In this document: positions 32,388 to 32,422 of the stretch, piece by piece
Layout: each line of letters opens with the position of its first letter
How positions within the stretch are numbered: position 1 is the stretch's first letter
Source of the DNA: a virus
Length of the DNA: 32,422 nt
Virus record (IMG/VR): IMGVR_UViG_3300032311_000392
Coordinates: 1-32,422 of that record
Strand: one strand, 5' to 3'
Position numbers and translations under genes: made by a program
Notes under the pieces: model-generated
Told to the model about the DNA's origin: nothing
What the model saw: only the letters and a program-made list of their open reading frames with translations
Databases searched by the model: none

Positions 32388-32422
32388 ATGACGAAGCGCA
32401 ACGAATTCACCAACGCCACCAA
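32388..32422 (+). CDS. Start of a rightward gene, partial
   Basis: ATG at 32388 follows AGGAGA by seven bases and a promoter by 25 bases. Only 11 codons are visible (MTKRNEFTNAT). They are too few to identify the product. It is the only plus-strand gene in the window and marks the switch of transcription direction; codons look richer in G+C than in the leftward block. Confidence 0.65.
   Translation, partial: MTKRNEFTNAT

Overview
The window looks like part of the genome of a tailed double-stranded DNA bacteriophage (Caudoviricetes) with an HK97-type head. It is probably a lytic marine or other aquatic phage of a Gram-negative host. The evidence is a recognisable HK97-type packaging and head set (large terminase, portal, S78-type protease and the start of a major capsid protein), about 20 kb of repeat-rich tail-fibre and adhesin genes whose modules resemble those of marine phages, A+T-rich codon usage, and a phage gene for a secreted outer-membrane beta-barrel protein. 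No integrase, repressor or bacterial housekeeping gene is present. Family names are recalled from sequence motifs, not from searches.

Layout: every gene from 1 to 32007 is on the minus strand, so transcription runs right to left. At 32008-32387 lies a divergent control region with a left-facing promoter, a G-run cluster and a right-facing promoter. At 32388 a plus-strand gene starts and leaves the window. In order of transcription, the minus-strand block holds: an IscA/HesB-like 97-aa protein, a tail-terminator-like protein, a probable small terminase subunit, two small proteins, a 1665-aa fibre with coiled-coil-like repeats, a 2373-aa fibre with eight LamG-like domains, three tandem glycine-rich adhesin paralogues, a 109-aa protein, four tiny basic proteins, a 564-aa fibre, a 101-aa protein, a 1741-aa five-module protein, the outer-membrane protein, a holin-like protein, the large terminase, an HNH endonuclease, the portal, and a protease fused in frame to the major capsid protein (cut by the left edge).

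How the genes work together: the left 5.2 kb builds and fills the head, the holin-like protein and perhaps the outer-membrane protein act on the host envelope, and the middle 25 kb encodes a very large host-recognition apparatus built by module duplication. Genes are tightly packed with two stereotyped junctions: 8-nt ATGNNTAR overlaps and 1-nt TAATG overlaps.

Most notable points: (1) protease and capsid form one uninterrupted frame of 726 codons with two internal, well-placed ribosome-binding sites and start codons; (2) four genes that lack a Shine-Dalgarno sequence each have a -35/-10 pair that would start transcription on or next to the start codon, suggesting leaderless mRNAs; (3) the phage-encoded outer-membrane protein; (4) the large expansion of lectin-like and glycine-rich adhesin modules; (5) small and large terminase genes lie about 26 kb apart.
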